DNA from: Brienomyrus brachyistius
Lineage: Eukaryota > Chordata > Actinopteri > Osteoglossiformes > Mormyridae
Assembly: GCF_023856365.1 (NCBI RefSeq)
Contig: NW_026042806.1
Location: forward strand, 1-64,000
Reading direction: 5' to 3'
Length of the DNA stretch: 64,000 nt
This document shows, one piece after another, positions 45,956 through 59,695 of this stretch. The notes beneath the pieces are model-generated. The model saw only the letters and a program-made list of their open reading frames with translations. It was not told where the DNA came from and searched no databases. The stretch's first letter is position 1; every line of letters starts with the position of its first letter. The position numbers were made by a program, and so were the translations under genes.

Positions 45956-46593
45956 GTGAGAAGCATCTCTTCGTATGTTTCTTGCTATTTCTTCAGATTA
46001 TGTTTTGTTAGCATAGTTAATTATATATTTCATTGTATGTCGTGATATAGTTCATGCAAATATTGCCGCAAAATATAATTGAAATATATTTAAAATTAGT
46101 AGCTTAAACTGTAGATGCTGTGGCCATTTTTCGTAATGTGATTGTTTATATTTAAATTGTAAGAGAAAATAATTGTGTTAAACTTAAAAACAACAAGCCT
46201 TATGGTTGATATGATTGGTTTTACTCATCCGGTCTGTCGTAATGCGTTTCATCTGAAGATGTTATTCTGAAAAGAGCCCCTATACGTTTACTTTTTAAAT
46301 GTCCCATGTTGTTGAAGTAAGATTAACCGTTTGCTGGGTTCATTACCATGGCGATGTTATAACGTACCGAAGCAGCGTCCTGATTTCGCCAGCGTTACTG
46401 TATAGGTTGTGAAACAGTTTTAGCAATTTGGCCGCTTCTATCGGAGTAGCCTCGATGCCACGAGCAGCCAATGAAGGCTCCATCCCTTTCCATAGGCATT
46501 CTTGGTGAATAGCATTTAGCAAATGTCTGGAGTACGTTGAAAATACACAGTGTCTAGTTTGGCTTTGAGAGTATCACAGACGGCTAGTTAATT

Positions 46594-46938
46594 ATGTTAA
46601 CCAGAATGAAAATTCCGAAAGCTGTTTCCTGGACCAACGACCAGCACTGGGGAGCCTGGGACCTGTGGGACGAGGTGATCGACTGGGGAGAGAGGAAAGG
46701 TTTGGAGGAGTGCTCACCAGCGACACCCCCCACTGTCCAGGCTGGGGAGGTTATGGGGGGACTGGGAGGTGTGACGGACTGGTGTAAGGGAGGGGAGGGT
46801 GTGAGAGTGATAGGCAATGCTGGCATTGTTTCTGAGACTCTTCAGAGAGGAAACTGGCGGTGTAGAGATAGATGTGGGTCTGGTATAGATAGAAGATGTA
46901 GAAGTGGTGGAAAATTAATATTAAAGTTGAGCTTGTAG
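46594..46938 (+). CDS. Unrecognised 114-codon ORF (unit 3)
   Basis: Same translation as the ORF at 10522. Confidence 0.2.
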   Translation: MLTRMKIPKAVSWTNDQHWGAWDLWDEVIDWGERKGLEECSPATPPTVQAGEVMGGLGGVTDWCKGGEGVRVIGNAGIVSETLQRGNWRCRDRCGSGIDRRCRSGGKLILKLSL

Positions 46939-47101
46939 AGCTCTTGACACAGAGAAGAGCCAAAATACAAGGAAGATGAAGCTGTGGTTCTTCTGCTGCT
47001 GTTTGGGGAACATTAAATGTTTGAAACAGTATCAAAGATAATGAATTAAGTGTGCTAAATTTTGAGATGTATAGTGGAATGTTTATTAACAATTGTTAAT
47101 G

Positions 47102-48248
47102 TGGCGCCCCTGAACCCCCTCGGTTGGCCGCCCCTGCCGGTTGTGTGGGGTCGGGGATGAGGACTAATCGGGGCCAGTCGGGGATCTGGCCCCGGTGCCG
47201 GGGGGGGCCCACTCCTGCACGCCCTTATTGCTCCCCTGGGCCGGACATCACATTTCATACAACACTAGAGCTTTGAGGGGCAGTGGGGAGGTTTTACTTG
47301 CACATTAGACACCACATGACACTAGGGCTGAGGAGGTGGGTATAGGCAGGTGGGGTTCTGCCGTCTGCCAGCGGTGGGGTGCCCGTGCCTCGACTGTTCA
47401 CCTGCTTTTTGCACTTTAGTTATATACACAGTCCATGCTACATTAGGGCCTTGGGGTGCAGGGAGGGGGATGGGGGACTCTGCCATCTGCCAGTGGTGGG
47501 GCCCTCATACTCGATCTGCACCCACTAATTTTAATGCATTGTAGACATAAACACACAACTCTCTCACACTTGTACATGCACACTTCACATTAACATGGGA
47601 CGGGGAATCAGTGGGGGCTGAGGGGTCCCCCCTAACTCTCTGTCTCTGGCCCTGCGCGTGTGGGGTGGCCCAGCAGGTAGAAGATGGCCCTGGCCGGTGT
47701 GGGCCGTCTCCTCTTGTGGGCTGCGGGCTGGGTGGTCCTTGGCTCTGCTGCGCCGTGGTGGGGCCCTGGCAGGCGGTCCGGGGTATCTAGGGATGCTCTG
47801 AGCCCTTCTAGGCGAATTGTAGGGTTCGGTCTGGGCTGGGCGGGGGGTCTGCCGCTCCCCAGTTGACGCAGGTCCGCTCCTGGGTGGTGGGGGGGGGGGG
47901 TGCACTTTGTTTGTATGGGTCTCCCTTAGATCATCCTGCAGTGTCGGGGAGGGGGGGGACGTGCCGGGTCGCTACAGTGGGCGGTGATCCGTCCTGCCGG
48001 GGAGCGGACTGGGGGGACCGTCCGCCAGGGGAGTGTTCCCGGTTGATGGGGCCCTTTGGCCCTGGACCCGCTTCCCTCGGTGGAGGGCTTGCGGGAGGGA
48101 CTGGGGGGCTCGCTGTCTGTCCCCCCTCTGTGGACCTCCTTTTACAGGGGTTGGGCCCCCCTTAGTCCCTCGTAGGCTCCCTCTCGGGTTGGGCGGGTGG
48201 TTGTCTTGTGGACATATGGCCATGGGCCGTGTGTTTCTTATGGTTGTT
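47102..48248. repeat. G-rich low-complexity tract (unit 3)
   Basis: Equivalent of 11030-12175. The left part matches unit 1 better and the right part matches unit 2 better. Confidence 0.6.
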
Positions 48249-48303
48249 TGTACTCTGTATTCCCCTGCACTTTATTTTCTCCATCCCACCTTTACATCTC
48301 CAG

Positions 48304-48468
48304 CCCGCTGTTCCTGGGAAAAGCCACCTGCCAATCATCCTTGGAGCAGCAGTCATTCTCAGGATCTCCTACATCACAGATCACCTAATAAACACAGGAC
48401 CTGTCGACGACTGGAGAAAAGGAGAAACGCTGAAGCACACTGGGCATTTTGGAAGCATTTCATCATAA
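48304..48468 (+). CDS. Exon-like ORF (unit 3)
   Basis: Same as 31794-31958, Val version. Confidence 0.3.
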   Translation, partial: PAVPGKSHLPIILGAAVILRISYITDHLINTGPVDDWRKGETLKHTGHFGSISS

Positions 48469-49690
48469 TAAATTACCTTTGCCTTTACAGTTTCTGTGTA
48501 CAGTTTCATTATAGTAAATTGCACTTAGTTGTGATTACTCAGTTACAAAGACAATGGGTCACTCTATAATGGGTGATGGTATGCTTTTAGCTGTGCTTCC
48601 ACAGGTTGTATCTGCCTTAGTAAATGACTAAATGTCTTTTTCACAAGTGATTTTGATTATGTTTGTAGAATTAAATTAAAGGTAAACCTGTACATTGGTT
48701 AAAATAACATCTGACTGCTACAATAATACATCATACAGCGTCTTTTGTACTAATGTGCTACCTTGAGACATTCAGGTTGTATAATGAACAATTTTAATAA
48801 GAATTGTGTTAAGTAATTAACTTTCAAAATCTATCAATACCATGCAAAAGTGTAAAGTCAAATTTATGAGATACTTATTACAATAAACGGAAGTAGTCTG
48901 TACCCATTTAAAGAGGCTTTACATCATACAGCTTCTTATACTGGTCTGGTTGGTGGGTATAAAGGATCAATTAGAAATCTTCCTCCTCCAAATGTATCAT
49001 ATCATTTCATGAGTTTTGGTAGAGTGGGGGTAGCAGGATAATAATAGGATTTACTGGTTATTTTTGATACGATAAAATCGCAAGACGCAGAAAAATAAAA
49101 ATTTGTGTATGGTCAGAATTATCAGTGGTAGGAGATTTTGTCCCTACTACCATCTGGGAAAAGAACATTCTGGTGCTTATCTGTGAAGAAGCAATTTCAG
49201 GAGATATAAATCCTTGCAAAAAGTAGTCTCCCACTCTATAAATAGGGTGCAATTTGTTTTTTCACGCAGTGGAAATGGAAATGTTTTTTTAATGTTGATG
49301 ACGACTGTAACTGGTCAAAAGGTGGCGCCAAAGATCCCCAGTAATGCATCGCCCATTAATGTACAGATATCCCCCTGCCTCACCATGCATGACTCCTCCA
49401 ATGGTGCTGATGATTAACAGTACATTCATCCTAACCATACAATTTGATATCCGGTATCGTCCTGTCAGTTTTAACCCATTTCTAAGTCCCGTATGGTTTA
49501 GGTAGCTTTTTTTCCAAAATGATGACCATGAAATTCAGCACATATAACAAATATTGAACTATAGGCATTAATTGAAATGCTCTCTCTCACAGACACACAC
49601 ATATTAGATGTCTATGTCTTTGAAATTGTTTAATACGAATTAATCTGTTTTATAATGTTCACACAAAAAAAGCTTTTGTGTTCACATTTT
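48469..49690. other. No gene seen (unit 3)
   Basis: Equivalent of 12397-13613. Confidence 0.45.
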
Positions 49691-51105
49691 ACAACCCCAA
49701 ATCAGAAAAAGTTGGGATGGTATGTAAAATGAAAATCAAACTGAAAACAGCACTTTGTTAAATTATCTTTGACCTGTATTACATTGAAAACAATACAACA
49801 GCACATTATTTAATGTGTTCCTCGTGAATTTCATTGTTCTTTTTCAAACACGTATTCCAATTTTGGTTCTTAGAACACATTTCAAAAAAAGTTGGGACAG
49901 TAAAGCATTTAGTACTTTGTAATGTCGCCATTCCTTTTCACAACACTTAAAAGACATTTAGGGACTGAAGACACCAAGTGATGTAGTGTTTCAGGTGTAA
50001 TTTTGTCCCATTCTTCCTGCAAACAAGTCTTAAAGCGGACAACAGTACGGGGTCTTCGTTGTCACATATTGCGCTTCAAAATGAACCACACATTCTCTAT
50101 TGGAGACAGGTCGGGACTGCAGGCAGTCAAGTACCCATACCCTCTTCCTCCACAGCCAGGACTTTGTAATGTGTGCAGAATGTGGTTTTGCATTGTTTGT
50201 TGAAAAATGCATGGGCGTCCCTGGAAAAAATGTCTTCTTGAAGGTAACATATTGTGCTCCAAAATCTCTATGTACTTTTCAGCATTAATGGTGCCATCAC
50301 AGAACTGCAAGTTACCTTTGCCAAGGGCACTGACACAACCCCATACCATGACAGACCCTGGCTTTTGGACTTATTGCTGGTAACAGTCTGGGTGATCCTT
50401 TTCTTCTTTGGTCTGGAGCACACGGCATCCATTTCTCACAAAAAATACCTGAAATACTGATTCATCTGACCACAGTACACGTTTTCACTGTGTGATGGTC
50501 CAACTCAGATGCGTTCTGAGCCCAGAGAAGCCGACGGCGCTTCTGGACACTGTTAAGATGGGGCTTGCTTTTGGCACAGTACAGTTTTAACTGGCATTTG
50601 TGGATGTAACTACGTATTGTGGTACTTGACAAAGGTTTGCCAAAGTAGTCATATGTGGTCATATCGCTTATAGATGAATGACGATTCTTGATGCAGTGGG
50701 ATGCTGAGGGATCGGAGATCACGGTAGTTCAACTTAGGCTTGCTTCCTTGTCCTTTACGCACTGAAATTGCTTCAGATTCCTTCAATCTTTTAATTATGG
50801 TATGCACTGATGAAGGTGAAATATCCAAATCTCTTCCTGTCGTTCTTTGAGGAACATTGTTTTTAAACATTTCAATAATTTTCTCACGTATTTGTGCTGC
50901 TTTTGTACCAAATCATAATTACAATCACCTGTTGACATCACTTGTTTCAAATCACATCATTATTTAACCAATTTACCTCACTACTGGCCCTAAATCGCTC
51001 CTGTCCCAACTTTTTTGGAAATGTGTTGCAAGAACCAAAATTGGAATACGTGTTTATTTTGAGGAAAACAATGAAATTCATGAGGAACACATTAAATAAT
51101 GTGAT
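49691..51105 (-). mobile_element. Tc1-like transposon, decayed and right-truncated (unit 3)
   Basis: As in unit 1, but the left arm is more complete: CATTATTTAATGTGTTCCTC at 49803 pairs with its complement near 51085, which shows the long inverted terminal repeats. The right outer end is missing here too. Confidence 0.8.
50062..50870 (-). pseudogene. Tc1-like transposase pseudogene (unit 3)
   Basis: Same frames and motifs as 13965-14773, with few substitutions (for example GRPCIFQQT for GSPCIFQQT). Confidence 0.8.
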
Positions 51106-51109
51106 GGGG

Positions 51110-51700
51110 GTAACACAATAAATTCAAGATTTTTATTTGTCGTACAAATGTAGTGGTACACTGGCAGCGAAATGAAATTGTCGTTACTCCAGTCGGTGTA
51201 ATAAACACACTAGTAAAAGGACATCAAAATTAAACAACGTGAATTAACTGAAACTACAGAAAGATAATAAGAAAATATAACAATAAAAGGTATATAAAAA
51301 GTAAAGATGAAAATGTATAAAAAATATGTAGAAATGTTTAAAGTACAGATTGTAGTTATAGCATATTTTAGCTTTTAATCTGTGATGTTAATGATCCTAC
51401 TGGCCGGGGGTAGAAGCTTCTCCTCGGCCTCTCAGTCCCGGCCATAAGGCCCCGGGGACTTATGCAGGGCGGCAGTTCTGTCCTGGTGATTCTCTGGGCG
51501 CATCGTATCACCCTCAGCGGGACTCGGCGGCCCTCAGAGCTGGAGCTGCCGTACCGAGCAGTTATGCTCCCGGAGAGCACAGATCCCACATTGCCGCTGT
51601 AGAAGGTTTTTTGTGGCACAGACGAGAGTCTGTATTTCCACAGCTGCCTCACATGATACACTCACTGTCAGGCTTTCAGCACTAAAGTTACAGATTACTG
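51110..51700 (-). mobile_element. LINE 3' end with reverse transcriptase C-terminus (unit 3)
   Basis: Equivalent of 15010-15600. Confidence 0.55.
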
Positions 51701-52390
51701 GGTGGCCGAGAGGTCTGTGAAATTTGGAGGGTCAGTAGCTTGCCTGGGAAGCCTTAGCATTCAGCGAAAACTGAACAGAGAGCCCTGTAGCAGGGTTGTC
51801 TAATTTGTTTAGCTGGCTGGCATAAGATTTTCAGTTTGAAACAAGTATGCACACAGATTTACATGTACGTAACAGTTTTATTACCTTGTAAATAGTTTGC
51901 AGGGTTTTCAAAGTACCCCAGTGCATTTGATATAGCGAATTTTAGGTTTATAATGAAATAATATAGATTTGCCCTAAGATTTAATAAGATTTCTTGCGTG
52001 AGCGTGAGAGTCTGAAGGTGTGAGTGTCACACCAGATGGGTGAGAGCTGGCAACCCTGGCTCTGTTCAGTAGCCTCAGAAATTCTTTCGAACTTTCCAAA
52101 CACAGCTGATGGAAATCAATGGACGCAAAGGTTCTCAGTGACCATTTTAGCTTGTTTTTAGACTAAAGGCCTATGATGGATCTTTGGAATGTTGCGGAGA
52201 TACGAATGCTGAGGACAGCATACTTTGTGCTGTGAGTGTTATGTTAACCATGTAAACAAAGAGGAAGTACACAGTCCAACCAGATACTATATTGAAATGC
52301 TAACAAGTTTTTAAATATTTTTATTCAAGTGACTTTAAGTCTGGATAATGTTTTTAATGGTTGGAAACGTGTGTATTACTGTATAATTAA
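51701..52390. other. No gene seen (unit 3)
   Basis: Equivalent of 15601-16295. Confidence 0.45.
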
Positions 52391-52399
52391 ATAATTAAA

Positions 52400-54330
52400 C
52401 TTCTGAAATGGCCGCTCAGTGCAGGAGGAGGCTGCAAACCTGAAGAGGCACACAACCGTATGGGTGGGGCAGGGGATCAATGGTGTGAGGTAGAGGACCA
52501 GGGCAGTGGGATTGCAGTGGCACAAGGGCAACCGTGTGGTCATCATGGGCTCCTCCAATGGCAGCTTCAGGTAAGTCGCTCTGATAAACCCCGTTAGACT
52601 CCAGTGAAGTGAGTGAGGCTGCAGCGCTACACTGGAGGGGACACATGTGGGCTCAGGGGCCCATGTGACTGTAGCAGAGGAAGGGATCTCTAGCTGATGT
52701 GGAGGTACAGGCCCAGTGGCAGTAAGGGGTGGGCAGTCAGCTGCAGAGGCTGCGGGGCCAGCGGCCCCACTGTACACATGGACCGCAGGGAATCTCAGCA
52801 TGTTGTGCCCAAAGTCCAGCACACATGCCGTGCTCCGGGGGAAATTCAGGCCCAGGATGGAGGGATCGAGCATGTCAGCCATCCACATAGTTACTATTCA
52901 CAACTAAACCCCCCATGTCAAAAGGGAACAACCCCGTCCCTCTTAAAGGGGCCAGGTCACCAGTCATTGTTCTCACCTGCACCAATGGAAATACTGATTC
53001 ATCTGACCACAGTACACGTTTCCACTGTGTGATGGTCCAACTCAGATGCGTTCTGAGCCCAGAGAAGCCGACGGCGCTTCTGGACACTGTTAAGATGGGG
53101 CTTGCTTTTGGCACAGTACAGTTTTAACTGGCATTTGTGGATGTAACTACGTATTGTGGTACTTGACAAAGGTTTGCCAAAGTAGTCATATGTGGTCATA
53201 TCGCTTATTGACGATTGACGAAGAATGACGATTCTTGATGCAGTGGGATGCTGAGGGATCGGAGATCACGGTAGTTCAACTTAGGCTTGCTTCCTTGTCC
53301 TTTACGCACTGAAATTGCTTCAGATGCTTCAGATGAGGCTGCAGCTTCAGGCGCTGCAGCCTCACTCACTTCACTGGAGTCTAACGGGGTTTATCAGAGC
53401 GACTTACCTGAAGCTGCCATTGGAGGAGCCCATGATGACCACACGGTTGCCCTTGTGCCACTGCAAACCCCAGTTCTAGACAGTGTCTGGTCTCACCAGG
53501 GTTGCAGTGGAACCTGTATGGACTAGGGCAGTACATGCGACTCACATCACTATGGTGGGTATGTGACAGAAGTTGCCTCTGTGAGTCCAATCCATAGTCA
53601 CCACCTCTGCAGCAGGTGGCAGCAGGGCCACCTCCCCGGTGTCAACAAGGAAGTTCCGGAAATTAACCTTGTTGGCCCACATCTTCCCGGCTATGCGTGC
53701 CCTTGGCGGAACCCTGGGTGGCGGTGAACTTGGGACACTGTCTGAGGATTGAGGGGTGGGGGGGGGTGCTGCTGCCTGTCAGCCTACAGGCAGTCTGCCT
53801 CCAGGAAGTAAACCTGAGGGCCTGGGTCCTCCAAGCCCTTTGGCGTTTACAGCTTGGTTGATTTCTCCCGCCTCGTTCCCCGCCACCTTGCTGCCCACAA
53901 TTTCTCTCTCCAAAGCCAGTTCCAGGGCCTCGTCTAGGGACGCAGAGGGGTTGGCTGTGTCTGAATGTGAGCTATCTGGGGTTAAGTGTCTAGATAAACT
54001 GATCCCTGGCCAGTTCACTCTGTACTGATAGAGCCATGTGAGCACAGACACGCCTACACAACCCCTTGATATCATTAAGCAGGATGCAGAGAGACTCATT
54101 TGACTCAGTCCCTGCACCTATTGTTTAACTGAGAGGGCAGAAGTCCTCACACTGCCCACAGCGATTCTGCAGGGCACTGACCAGTGTCTCATCCAGGGGC
54201 TCAAGCAACCAGCAGTGTACACCTCAGAAAAACATGTGTGACAACCCTGAGGACCTGCTTGCATACCACAATGGTATCCCATCTCCCCTTGCTCTTTGAA
54301 GGGGTACCACCCATCCAGTATAGTTATCAC
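52400..54330 (-). pseudogene. Decayed gag-protease fragment, split by an insertion (unit 3)
   Basis: Equivalent of 16300-17755. The protease region is cut at 52987/53467 by 479 bases of copied local sequence, which separates the ILGLNFPRS block from the altered active-site block. Confidence 0.65.
52988..53466. other. Template-switch-like insertion (unit 3 only)
   Basis: 52988-53325 copies 50451-50778 of the Tc1 element in the same orientation, with a small local change (ATTGACGATTGACGAAG near 53207). 53351-53466 is an inverted copy of 52513-52628. A 25-base joint rich in GCTTCAG and GCTGCAG lies between. Units 1 and 2 are continuous at this site (ACCAATG to TCAGTTC). Confidence 0.85.
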
Positions 54331-54340
54331 TGGGCTATCA

Positions 54341-54450
54341 CAATGTCATCACAATACTAAAGACTGAAACAAAGCCGTGAGGTCAGACCCTCTGTATACA
54401 GCACACAGTCTCACCCTCACATCCTGTATGACCACATTTCTGCTGTTCAC
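54341..54450 (+). repeat. Receptor-family 5'-region repeat, copy c (unit 3)
   Basis: Equivalent of 17762-17870. Confidence 0.45.
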
Positions 54451-55169
54451 ATGGCATTTCTCCAGCTTCCATTGCCCTGCAATGGACTGACGTGCTGTTG
54501 AAGGTCTACCTCACTTTACACTTTGCCCATGTCTTGTGTGTATACCCTGTCCGCTCCTAACGTGTATTTAGTTTGTGTAAATCTATCACTGCATCTGCAT
54601 TTCGCAGTTCAGCTTCTGACAACATTGTGTTTCCCATCTGTGTATTTGGGTTCGGTGCTTGTTGGGTGCCTGTCGTGGTCCTTCTATTTACAATTGTACG
54701 CGGGGCATGCTGGGATATGCGCCCTGCCGGTGTTACACTAGTATAAAAAAAGGAATCTGGTCGAGTTTGTTCATTGACCAAATTTAGTTTTTGCGAACCA
54801 AATTGTTTGTAGGCCAAAGCATTTGTGAACTGCAAGCACTACTGTACTAATGATAAATTTGTATGAAAAAATGGAGACAATTTCTGAGATACCAGAGCGA
54901 TCCATGTACTGTAATATTTATCTCATCAATAACACAGTAAAAATACACATTAGCGCCAATTCATCTTCTTTATTCATCATGAATATTTTAATTCATTAAT
55001 GCAGGAGTCTGTGATAAATCGCTATCAGCATTTGGTTTATAATGGCCAATTAATGATAACTAAAAAGAAACAGAGAGACTGAAGACAGAACTTTCAACCA
55101 TGATATGAGTGCTGTTGCTGCATAATTTGTCCACCAGGGGTCACAGCGCAACCCCCATCTCGGCAAGAT
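54451..55169. other. No gene seen; includes the 248 bases missing from unit 1
   Basis: The segment 54707-54954 lies between two GC microhomologies at the point where unit 1 is deleted. Confidence 0.55.
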
Positions 55170-56387
55170 GGATGACTTGAAATATGTTTCTATATCAAGT
55201 TGAATTATTTTTATTTCTATAGCACATTTAAAAACAATCTATGTTGTGCCAAAGTGCTGTAGGTCAAAATAATATAAATATATAGTAAAAGTAGAGACAT
55301 TGGCCAATGTTACACAATGTTACACAAAAAATAATCAGAATCAGACTGTGGTTTATTGCCAAGTAGGTTGACCCTACAAGGAATTCTTTTTGGTATAATG
55401 GTGCTCCATGGAAAAACAAGACTAAGCAACAACCAAGTTCAAAAAACAGTGCAAAAGTTATACAATAATCTAGTAATAAATATAAAATCACTATAAATGT
55501 TAAATACATGATGTGCAAAGCAGAATAGTCAGATTAAATAGATAAATAAAATGTGTTCCTGTGTGTGCAGGGTCAGTACAGAGATGCATCTAATAAGAAG
55601 CGGTGTAAGGCTGAATTAGCTCCGAGACGGACTGGGGACCTATGCCATGTATCGCCTTAGAAAGAAATAAGAAATCTTTAAACTGTATTCTCAGAAATTC
55701 TCAAAACTTAACAGGTAGCCAATGCAATGCAGCCAACACAGGGGAAATTTGGTGTCTATTTTTTGTTGAGAGCCTGGTAGCACCGTTTTGAACAAGGTGT
55801 AGTCAGAATAAAGATGCTTCTGGTAAACCTGGGTACAGAGAACGGCAGTAACCCAATCAGGATAAAAGCAGGAGTAACTCTCCAGGTCTTTGGCTGAAAG
55901 GTGTGGTTTAAGCCAGGCTATTGAACTCAGCTGACAGAAACACCCCTTCACAACAGCATTTATTTGTTTATCAAACTCAGTGATGAATCAAAGATGACAC
56001 CAAGATTTTTAGTATGTGACTGGAAGTTTTCTGAATGAGGCCCTAATTGTTCTCTGAGATCATGAACAGTGACCAAAACTCATTACCTCTGTCTTGTTTT
56101 CATTAATCTGGACGAAAGTCATTGCTGTCCTGTTCTTAATATCCTCCAGACAGTTAGAAAGGGCCACCAGAGAGCAGCAGTCACCAGGTTTTAATGGCAG
56201 ATAGAGCTGCGTATCACCAGCATAGCAATGATATTTTACATAATAACGTTCACAAATAGAGCCCAAAGGAAGCATGTATAGAGGGAATATGAGAGGGCCT
56301 GTATCACAGGACTGGATATGTTTACAAATAAGGCCATAGTACTGAAGGGGTGTGGCCATCCCACACAGTGACAAGCCCATTCATTCA
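55170..56387 (-). mobile_element. L2-like LINE fragment (unit 3)
   Basis: Equivalent of 18355-19555. Confidence 0.75.
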
Positions 56388-56404
56388 CCTCATCTAGGCC
56401 TTTT
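56388..56404. repeat. Left target-site duplication of the L1
   Basis: CCTCATCTAGGCCTTTT, repeated at 62085-62101. Units 1 and 2 have one copy. Confidence 0.9.
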
Positions 56405-56660
56405 TTTTTCCAACAATATCTTTATTAAAATTTAAAAAAATACAGAAATTACAGAAGTTTGAGTGCTTCCACATCGAAAGGAGCATCCAAGGCAACTAAA
56501 TTATTGTATAACAATCAATCAACCTTCCTTGCAAATCAGACATTTAAAAGATGATAGAAAAATATTTAGGTGGAAGTACAAAATATGACCTGTAAATAAT
56601 AACTTAATCAAATAAAAGAAAAACACAAAGCCCAAAAAAACCCCCAAAAAACATAAAAAA

Positions 56661-56695
<35 letters not shown>

Positions 56696-56830
56696 AAAAC
56701 CCCAACAACAAATAAGTTTCTCTATTTTCCAAGGGTTGCTCAACTCCACCTCAATTGTACTGTTCTGTATTGTTCAAAATTACAAACTCAAATTTTTTTA
56801 GTTTAGGAAGCTGCAGAGGGCCGACATCAA

Positions 56831-59695
56831 TTACATCTCATCTGCCTCATTCACAATACTACTAAGATCCACATTTTCCATATATTGCATAAAGGGACCC
56901 CAAATGTTTTGAAAAAGTGACAGTTTTCCCTTGACAATGTAAGTAATTTTCTCCATAGGTAAAGTTGTGGACAGTTCCTTTATCCAGTTAATGAGTTTTG
57001 GTTTACTGGTCTTCCTCCATGAGAGTGCTATGACTCTTTTTGCTAACAGTAGACATAAGTCCATGGCGGTAATTATCTTTCTAGACATAAGATGTCCATC
57101 AGGATATAAACCTAAAATAAATAGTTTAGGGTCAAGATCTAATTGTATACCCAATATAGTATCCAGAGCTTGTTTGATCTCTTTCCAAAACAATTGTACT
57201 TTATTGCATTCCCAGATACAGTGGAAGAATGTCCCTTTCTCCTCTCCACACCTGAAACACAAGTCTGGGCTATCACCATTATACTTATTAAGCTTTTTTG
57301 GAGTCACATATGTCCTCATTAGCCAATTATATTGCAGTACTTTAAGACGGGTACTGGTAGTTTGTGTTTGTGCTTCAGCACATGCCTCCTCCCAGTCTTC
57401 GGAGGATAAGTCCTCCTGTAAGTCTTCCCTCCAGGCATTAAGTTTCCCTAAAGAAGATTCAGGGGAACCCTCTACTAATATATTATATAGTTTGGAGATT
57501 ATTCCCTTTCCAAAGCAATCTTTTTTCATTTCTGTTTCCAATGTGGATAACGGAGGGATTGACAAGCATTGATTTTGAGATAATCCAATAAAGTTTCTCA
57601 TTTGTAGATATTTAAATCGATGTTTGCATGGAATATCATACTTGGCAATCAACTCCTCAAATGACATCAAAGTCTCATCCTCTGATCCCATGAGGTCCCC
57701 TATTGTCTTTAAACCTTTGTCAGCCCACTTCCTAAAACCAGGGTCTGCTCTGCCTGGAGGGAAAAAATGATTACCCCATATTGGGCTGAAGCGTGCGAGA
57801 GAGGTGGATTCACCCAGATATTTCTTAACCTGATACCAGATTATAATCATATTTCTGACTATAGGATTTTTTGTCTTTTTTTTCAACATTTTGACTTTTG
57901 CTGAATATAGGTATTGGGGAAGGGGAAGAGGTACCGAGCAGTTTTCAATATTCATCCAAGGCGGGAGGGATTTATCTGTAAAATAATACATCATAGTCCT
58001 CAATTGAGCTGCCCAATAGTACCAAAGTGGATTGGCACATTTGAGGCCTCCTCTTTCATACGGTAAGTACAAGAGTGATAAACGCAGCCTCGGTCGTCTA
58101 TTATTCCACAAAAAACGTACAAACATTTTTTTCAGGTGTGAGAATAAATTAGCAGGAGGTGACAATGGAATGTTCTGGAACAAGTACAGAAGTTTGGGCA
58201 TTATGTTTAGTTTAAGAACATTAATTCTTGCTATAAGTGACAAGGGCAAGGGTTTCCATCTATCTACAGATGAGATGATGGAATTTATCATAGGGGTGTA
58301 GTTAGCTCCAACAATGTCTCTCAAACATGGCACTATCCTAATCCCGAGATAGGTAAAACAGTCTACCATTTTGAATTGGAAAGAATTTCCGGCACTTCTT
58401 CTCTCTTCTGAGTTAAGTATCATTAATGAAGATTTTTCTTTGTTCACTTTATATCCTGATATCCGTCCAAATGTGTGTAATAAATCCAACAAGGCTGGGA
58501 TAGAATCTTTCAGTTTTTCCAAAAAAAGGATGACATCATCTGCAAATAAAGCAATTCTATGTTCCTGTTGATTTACTGATAAACCAGTTATGTTTTTATG
58601 AGACCGCACCGCAATGGCAAACGGTTCAATTGCTAAAATAAACAATAAGGGGGACAAAGGGCACCCTTGCCTACATCCCCGTTTAATTTCAAATGGTTTA
58701 GATATAATTCCATTTGTCAGTATTTCAGCATATGGTTCATTATATAGAAGTCTAATCCACCGACAGAAATTATCCCCACAGCCAAATCTTTTTAATATTT
58801 CAAATAAGTAGGGCCACTCAACTCTATCAAAGGCCTTTTTGGCATCCAGTGATAGTAAAGCATTGTCTGTTTTTCCTTCCTGATTATGAAGAATATCCAA
58901 CACTCGTCTCACATTATGAAATCCCTGTCTACCTGCAATAAACCCATTCTGGTCACAGGGAATTAGATCAGGTAAGAATCTCTCCAGTCTTCGAGCCAAA
59001 ATTTTACAAAGTATCTTTAAATCCACATTAAGAAGACTTATTGGTCTTAGGTTTCCACATTTATTGCACGGTTTACCTGGTTTGGGTAGTAAAGTTATCA
59101 GAGCTCCTCTTAATGAAGCCGGAAGGATTCCCTTCTCAAATGAATCCGCGAACATGTCAAAAAGAGGGGACAGCAATTTAGTTTTAAATTTCCTATAAAT
59201 TTCTGTCGGCAGCCCATCTGGGCCTGGGGTTTTACCTGTTTTCAAATGATCTATTGCTATAGATATTTCCTCCTTTGTTATAGGTGTATTAAGGTCTGCA
59301 CTTATTAGTTCTGAAATGCTAGGTATCTGAAGGGTATCTAAGAAGAGATTTTGCTCTTGTCCCATATGTGTTATGTCTGAGCTGTATAGTTTTTCATAAA
59401 AAAAAAACTTAAAAGTTTCATTAATTCCTAGAGGGTCAACAATGATCTGTCCATCACTGTTTACAACTGAAGTAATGTTTTTCTCATTTTGTAATTGTCG
59501 GAGGCGCCAGGCTAATAATTTCCCGGGCTTTTCCCCTTGGTCATAGAATGATTGTTTAAGACGCAAAAGATGTGAGGCTGCTTTAGAAGCAGAAAGTTCG
59601 TTATACTGTGTTCTTAGTAATAAAAGCTTTTGATGGACTCTTGGACAAAAGGTTTGAAAGTATTCTCCCTCAAGCAGCTCAATCTCCGCCTCCAA
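56831..59695 (-). pseudogene. L1 ORF2, reverse transcriptase and C-terminal part
   Basis: A 954-codon open frame. Motifs: GKTPGPDGLPTEIY (residues 154-167), LLPKPGKP then LRPISLLNVD (about 202-225), DQNGFIAGRQ (248-257), motif A LSLDAKKAFDRVEW (281-294, catalytic Asp), motif B GCRQGCPLSPLLF (340-352), motif C ALFADDVILF (382-391, catalytic Asp pair), then YLGIRI. The C-terminus has a Cys/His cluster CFRCGEEKGTFFHCIWEC. The enzyme copies element RNA into DNA at the nicked target. The polymerase core looks intact. The frame is separated from the upstream endonuclease by stops and a frame change within 59696-59841, so a full ORF2 protein is not encoded. Confidence 0.9.

Noticed and set aside
56967..57572. 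201-codon plus-strand ORF within the L1
   Set aside because: Antisense shadow of the reverse transcriptase ORF.
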